Positions 5,567 to 8,593 of a stretch of DNA of 8,593 nt are shown piece by piece. A program made the translations under genes and the position numbers. Positions within the stretch are counted from its first letter, which is position 1. Every line of letters begins with the position of its first letter. Source of the stretch: an uncultured Flavobacteriaceae bacterium (GTDB lineage Bacteria; Bacteroidota; Bacteroidia; Flavobacteriales; Flavobacteriaceae); assembly GCA_938074515.1 (NCBI GenBank), contig CALJFV010000187.1, positions 1-8,593 of the forward strand, read 5' to 3'. The notes under the pieces are model-generated. The model was given only the letters and a program-made list of their open reading frames with translations. It was not told the origin of the DNA and did no database searches.

Positions 5567-7810
5567 ATGAAAACCATTCAGCCGCAAACCATAAGCGATT
5601 TAGAGTTTGATCGCGTGCTCGATCAGCTTGCCCAAAAGGCTTTAACCCAAGGCGGTAAGGCACGATGCCTCACGATCAGTCCCATGATCGACGCAGTGGC
5701 CATTGAGCGGGCATTAAAAGAAGTTGAGGAGTACAAAGCTTCTATTGGGAGTGATCAAGGTTTTCCTGGACACCATTTTGATGCATTAACCGAGGTATTG
5801 CATCAACTCTCCATTGAAAATAGTGTCCTTGAACTCAATGGATTTAAAAAGATTAAACACGTTTGCCTGACTACCGAATCCATAAAACGCTTCTTAAAAA
5901 AGTTTGATCAGTTTTATGTTGTCTTGAGCCAATATGCAGACAACATTCCTTACGACGATCATCCGGTAATGTTAATTGACAGTATTCTAGATCGATTTGG
6001 TCAGGTAAAAGACGACGCGTCACAAGAATTGTTGCATTTGCGCAAATCTATTCTCAAAGTAAAATCCAGCATTAATAAGTCGTTCAGTCAAGCCCTGTCT
6101 CGTTATGCCCAGGCAGATTTCCTCGACGAAATTCGCGAAAGTATTGTAGACAACAAACGCGTCTTAGCAGTAAAGGCGATGCACCGAAAAAAGGTTAAAG
6201 GTGTCGTTATGGGTCAATCTAAAACAGGAAGCATTGTTTACATCGAACCCCAGCAAACACTGGAATTTGCCCAAGAACTTAGCAGCTTGCTTTATCGAGA
6301 AATCGAGGAAGTCAAACGCTTACTCAAATGGCTGACAAACGCCTTAAGACCCTTTGTCGCAGAGTTCACACAATACGAAGAGTTCTTGATTCAAGTCGAT
6401 GTTTGGCATGCAAAGGCCCATTATGCCCACGCTATGAATGGCATACGTCCTTTAATTACCAAGGAGCGAACACTACAACTCATTAAAGCCTATCACCCAC
6501 TCCTGTTATTGGATCATCAAAGGCAAAAGAAAAAGACCTATCCACAGTCAATAACCCTAGATCAAGACAGTCGTATCATTGTTATTTCAGGACCGAATGC
6601 AGGGGGCAAGAGCATCACTCTAAAAACCGTTGGGTTATTACAGCTTATGATTCAAAGTGGGTTGTTAATTCCTGTTGATCCCTCGAGCGAATTCTGTCTA
6701 TTTAAACGTATTTTAACAGATATAGGGGATCATCAGTCCATAGAAAATCATTTGAGCACTTACAGTTATCGGCTTAAGCAGATGAACTACTTTCTTAAAA
6801 AATGTCAGAAAGACAGTTTGTTTTTGATCGATGAATTTGGGACAGGAAGTGACCCCGAACTCGGCGGGGCTTTGGCAGAGACTTTTTTAGAAGAGTTTTA
6901 TGCTCGAGAGGCCTTTGGAATTATTACCACCCATTACACTAATTTAAAGCTTTTGGCCAATGAATTGCCTTGTGCTACCAATGCCAATATGCTTTTTGAT
7001 GCCCTATCCTTGGAACCCTTGTACCAGTTATTTGTGGGTGAGGCCGGAAGTTCATATACTTTTGAAGTGGCGCAAAAAAATGGCATTCCGTATGGTTTAA
7101 TCAATCGCGCAAAAAAGAAAATCGCAGGAGGAAAAGTTCGTTTTGATAAAACCATTGCCAATCTTCAAAAAGAGCGCTCTGGATTAAGAAATCTTTCCAA
7201 ATCGCTGAAGGAACAAGAACAAACAGCCAAAGTTCAAGCTGAAGAACTCGCCCAAACACAACAGAAAGTTCAAGAAAAACTGGAACGCTATCAAGAGATA
7301 TTTGATGCCAATCAAAGACTCGTTACTTTAGGACGCAAGGTGGATCAACTCGCAGAGCGCTATCTGAATAAATGGACCAAAAAGAGCCTGTTAGATGCCT
7401 TGTTCAAACTTGTGATGCAAGAGAATAGCAAAAGAACCCCAAAAACCAAACTATCTACCGTGTTAAGCGATCCTAAAAATGGAGCCTCACTGCAGCCGAC
7501 TGCGACATCCACAAAAACCAAAGGCTTGAGCAAAAATGAGGGCAAATCCAATAGCGCCAAAAAAAATAAAGCCTTCGATCAGGAATTAAAACAAGAAGTA
7601 GCACAAATACGGGCGTCAAAAAAAGCCAAGAAACAAAAAGAGCGCGAACAAAAACCCGAAGAAAAAGTGGTTTTTAATTTAGGAGATCGAGTAAGAATGA
7701 TGGATGGCGTGGCGGTAGGAACCATTGACAAAATTGAAAAAAACAAGGTCGTTGTTAATTACGGGACTTTTACCACAACAGTAAAACAAGATTATCTGGA
7801 AAAGTTATGA
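5567..7810 (+). CDS. mutS2: MutS2-family ATPase lacking the Smr nuclease domain
   Basis: The 747-residue protein has the MutS2 order: N-terminal clamp/core helices (about 1-300), including a DEIRESIVDNKRVLAVKAMHR-type block and GSIVYIEPQ; the ABC-type ATPase with Walker A GPNAGGKS (342-349), STYSYRLKQM signature region (397-406), Walker B FLIDEFGTGSDP (419-430) and switch His456 in TTHYTN; a long coiled coil (about 515-595); a Lys/Ser-rich low-complexity linker (about 632-699); and a terminal KOW-like beta domain (703-747, GDRVRMMDG...VNYGTF). MutS2 lacks the mismatch-recognition domain of MutS and is linked to recombination control or rescue of collided ribosomes. The C-terminal Smr domain is absent, as I recall for flavobacterial members. 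Met at 5567 (MKTIQPQTISDLEFDRVL) matches the family; the frame is open 19 codons further, overlapping the ung start. It overlaps the next gene by ATGA. Confidence 0.94.
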   Translation: MKTIQPQTISDLEFDRVLDQLAQKALTQGGKARCLTISPMIDAVAIERALKEVEEYKASIGSDQGFPGHHFDALTEVLHQLSIENSVLELNGFKKIKHVCLTTESIKRFLKKFDQFYVVLSQYADNIPYDDHPVMLIDSILDRFGQVKDDASQELLHLRKSILKVKSSINKSFSQALSRYAQADFLDEIRESIVDNKRVLAVKAMHRKKVKGVVMGQSKTGSIVYIEPQQTLEFAQELSSLLYREIEEVKRLLKWLTNALRPFVAEFTQYEEFLIQVDVWHAKAHYAHAMNGIRPLITKERTLQLIKAYHPLLLLDHQRQKKKTYPQSITLDQDSRIIVISGPNAGGKSITLKTVGLLQLMIQSGLLIPVDPSSEFCLFKRILTDIGDHQSIENHLSTYSYRLKQMNYFLKKCQKDSLFLIDEFGTGSDPELGGALAETFLEEFYAREAFGIITTHYTNLKLLANELPCATNANMLFDALSLEPLYQLFVGEAGSSYTFEVAQKNGIPYGLINRAKKKIAGGKVRFDKTIANLQKERSGLRNLSKSLKEQEQTAKVQAEELAQTQQKVQEKLERYQEIFDANQRLVTLGRKVDQLAERYLNKWTKKSLLDALFKLVMQENSKRTPKTKLSTVLSDPKNGASLQPTATSTKTKGLSKNEGKSNSAKKNKAFDQELKQEVAQIRASKKAKKQKEREQKPEEKVVFNLGDRVRMMDGVAVGTIDKIEKNKVVVNYGTFTTTVKQDYLEKL

Positions 7811-8250
7811 GTTTGGCAGTTATACATAGTATAGTCGCTTTTGATGGGATCTGTAATTTGTGCAATCACACAATCAATTGGATCATTAATCATGATCCAA
7901 AACAACATTTTAAATTTATAGCCCTGCAAGATATCGAGCGGCTAAAAGCAGAAAAAAGCAACCTTCCTGAAATAAACACTGTACTGAGTGAAGCGTTAAA
8001 TGGCCTCGAACCGGATCTTACGTCTGTTTTTTTAATTGAAAATGGGCAATTATATAAAAAATCAACCGCAGTGTTGAGAATATGCAGACATCTCTCTGGA
8101 CTTTATCCGTTGCTTTATGTTTACATCATTATACCGAGCGTTCTGCGTGATCTTATTTATGACCTTATCGCCCACAACCGTTATAAATGGTTTGGGAAAC
8201 GTGAACACTGTCGCCTGCCCTCCCCTGATCTAAAACAACGCTTTTTGTAA
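7807..8250 (+). CDS. DUF393 / DCC-family thiol-disulfide oxidoreductase-like protein
   Basis: The 147-residue protein has the DUF393 (DCC) hallmarks: FDGICNLCN near the N-terminus, giving the D-G-x-C-x-x-C redox motif (Asp13, Cys16, Cys19), a central FKFIALQD block (35-42), KKSTAVLRICRHLSG (84-98) and the C-terminal YDLIAHNRYKWFGK (118-131) with Cys135 after it. The family is annotated as putative thioredoxin-like thiol-disulfide oxidoreductases on the basis of the CxxC; physiological partners are unknown. A hydrophobic stretch at about 99-112 may be a buried helix rather than a membrane span. No signal peptide is seen. Its start overlaps the mutS2 stop as ATGA (7807-7810), so it is likely expressed from the mutS2 promoter. 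It converges on the symporter gene with only 23 bases between, where I see no clear terminator. Confidence 0.9.
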   Translation: MSLAVIHSIVAFDGICNLCNHTINWIINHDPKQHFKFIALQDIERLKAEKSNLPEINTVLSEALNGLEPDLTSVFLIENGQLYKKSTAVLRICRHLSGLYPLLYVYIIIPSVLRDLIYDLIAHNRYKWFGKREHCRLPSPDLKQRFL

Positions 8251-8273
8251 TTAGTTCCAGAAGACAATGCCTA

Positions 8274-8593
8274 TTATTCCTCTTGGGATTTATTCACCCA
8301 TAGCGAGACCATGGCATCGCCCGTAACATTAATTACAGTGCGGCACATGTCTAAAGGACGATCAACAGCGAAAATAAGCGCAAGGCCCGCTTCCGGGATA
8401 CCAGCTTGAGCTAAAACGATGATAAGCATTACCATACCCGCTCCTGGAACTGCAGCGGAGCCAATTGAGGCCAAGGTTGCTGTGGCTACAATTCCCATTT
8501 GAGTCGCGAAGTCCAAATCCATTCCGAAGGCTTGTGCAATAAACACTGCCGCTACAGCCTGATATAAACTCGTGCCATCCATATTGATGGTGG
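8274..8593 (-). CDS. Dicarboxylate/amino acid:cation symporter, GltP/DAACS family (partial, N-terminus outside the window)
   Basis: The frame is open from the right edge; the 105 visible residues are the C-terminal quarter of a glutamate-transporter-family protein. Signatures in order are TINMDGT (the NMDGT cation/substrate motif of TM7), SIGSAAVPGAG (the HP2 hairpin tip that gates the site) and VDRPLDMCRTVINVTGD (TM8). By alignment from memory with archaeal GltPh, Arg of CRT corresponds to Arg397, which binds the side-chain carboxylate, and the Asn and Asp of NVTGD to the Na+/substrate ligands Asn401 and Asp405. This points to an acidic substrate such as glutamate, aspartate or a C4-dicarboxylate taken up with sodium or protons. 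The Met at 8582 is the one in NMDGT, not a start. The C-terminal tail is short (SLWVNKSQEE). Confidence 0.92.
   Translation of the reverse strand, partial: TINMDGTSLYQAVAAVFIAQAFGMDLDFATQMGIVATATLASIGSAAVPGAGMVMLIIVLAQAGIPEAGLALIFAVDRPLDMCRTVINVTGDAMVSLWVNKSQEE

Noticed and set aside
6934..7560. Two minus-strand frames (75 and 66 codons) inside mutS2
   Set aside because: Shadows of the mutS2 coding sequence; the hydrophobic look of the second follows from the complement of Lys-rich codons.
7441..7680. Lys/Ser-rich A-rich stretch in mutS2 considered as a repeat array or frameshifted region
   Set aside because: There is no regular unit, and the frame continues into a well-formed terminal beta domain, so it is a low-complexity linker.
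8251..8273. Possible bidirectional terminator between DUF393 and the symporter
   Set aside because: No stem with a T-run on either strand could be found in or near this short gap.

Overview
The window looks like a chromosomal segment of a Bacteroidota bacterium, probably close to Flavobacteriia or a related marine lineage. Four signs support this. The E1 2-oxoacid dehydrogenase is a single fused alpha/beta polypeptide. MutS2 ends without an Smr domain. Start codons are mostly preceded by AT-rich leaders without Shine-Dalgarno sequences. Two perfect matches to the Bacteroidota -7 promoter element TAnnTTTG sit in the two divergent intergenic spaces. The DNA is moderately AT-rich and densely packed with genes, with no tRNA, rRNA, CRISPR, insertion sequence or phage gene visible.

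Layout. (1) Positions 1-2244, minus strand: a fused E1 alpha/beta dehydrogenase of the branched-chain type, followed one base later by a TerC-family membrane protein that runs off the left edge. (2) Positions 2245-2367: a divergent control region with a 9-bp perfect inverted repeat and a Bacteroidota-type promoter. (3) Positions 2368-4558, plus strand: an apparent three-gene operon of an isopenicillin-N-synthase-like Fe(II)/2-oxoglutarate oxygenase, a bacterial SUI1/eIF1-like factor, and a substrate-binding-protein-like protein without a signal peptide. A weak intrinsic terminator overlaps its end. (4) Positions 4617-5515, minus strand: uracil-DNA glycosylase (ung) with an extra surface segment, followed by a possible 61-residue single-span membrane protein. 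(5) Positions 5567-8250, plus strand: mutS2 and, with an ATGA overlap, a DUF393/DCC thiol-disulfide protein. (6) Positions 8274-8593, minus strand: the C-terminal end of a glutamate/dicarboxylate:cation symporter that enters from the right edge.

How the genes fit together. Most are housekeeping or general metabolism genes: branched-chain keto-acid oxidation, DNA repair and nutrient uptake. Divergent ung and mutS2 pair two DNA-maintenance genes. The least explained unit is the oxygenase / SUI1 / orphan binding-protein operon. Its last two genes overlap by ATGA and are probably translated together, but no transporter membrane or ATPase subunit is nearby. I see no convincing new defence or mobile system. 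The best candidates for new biology are this orphan binding protein, the insertion in Ung, the small membrane ORF after ung, and the inverted repeat in front of the E1 gene.
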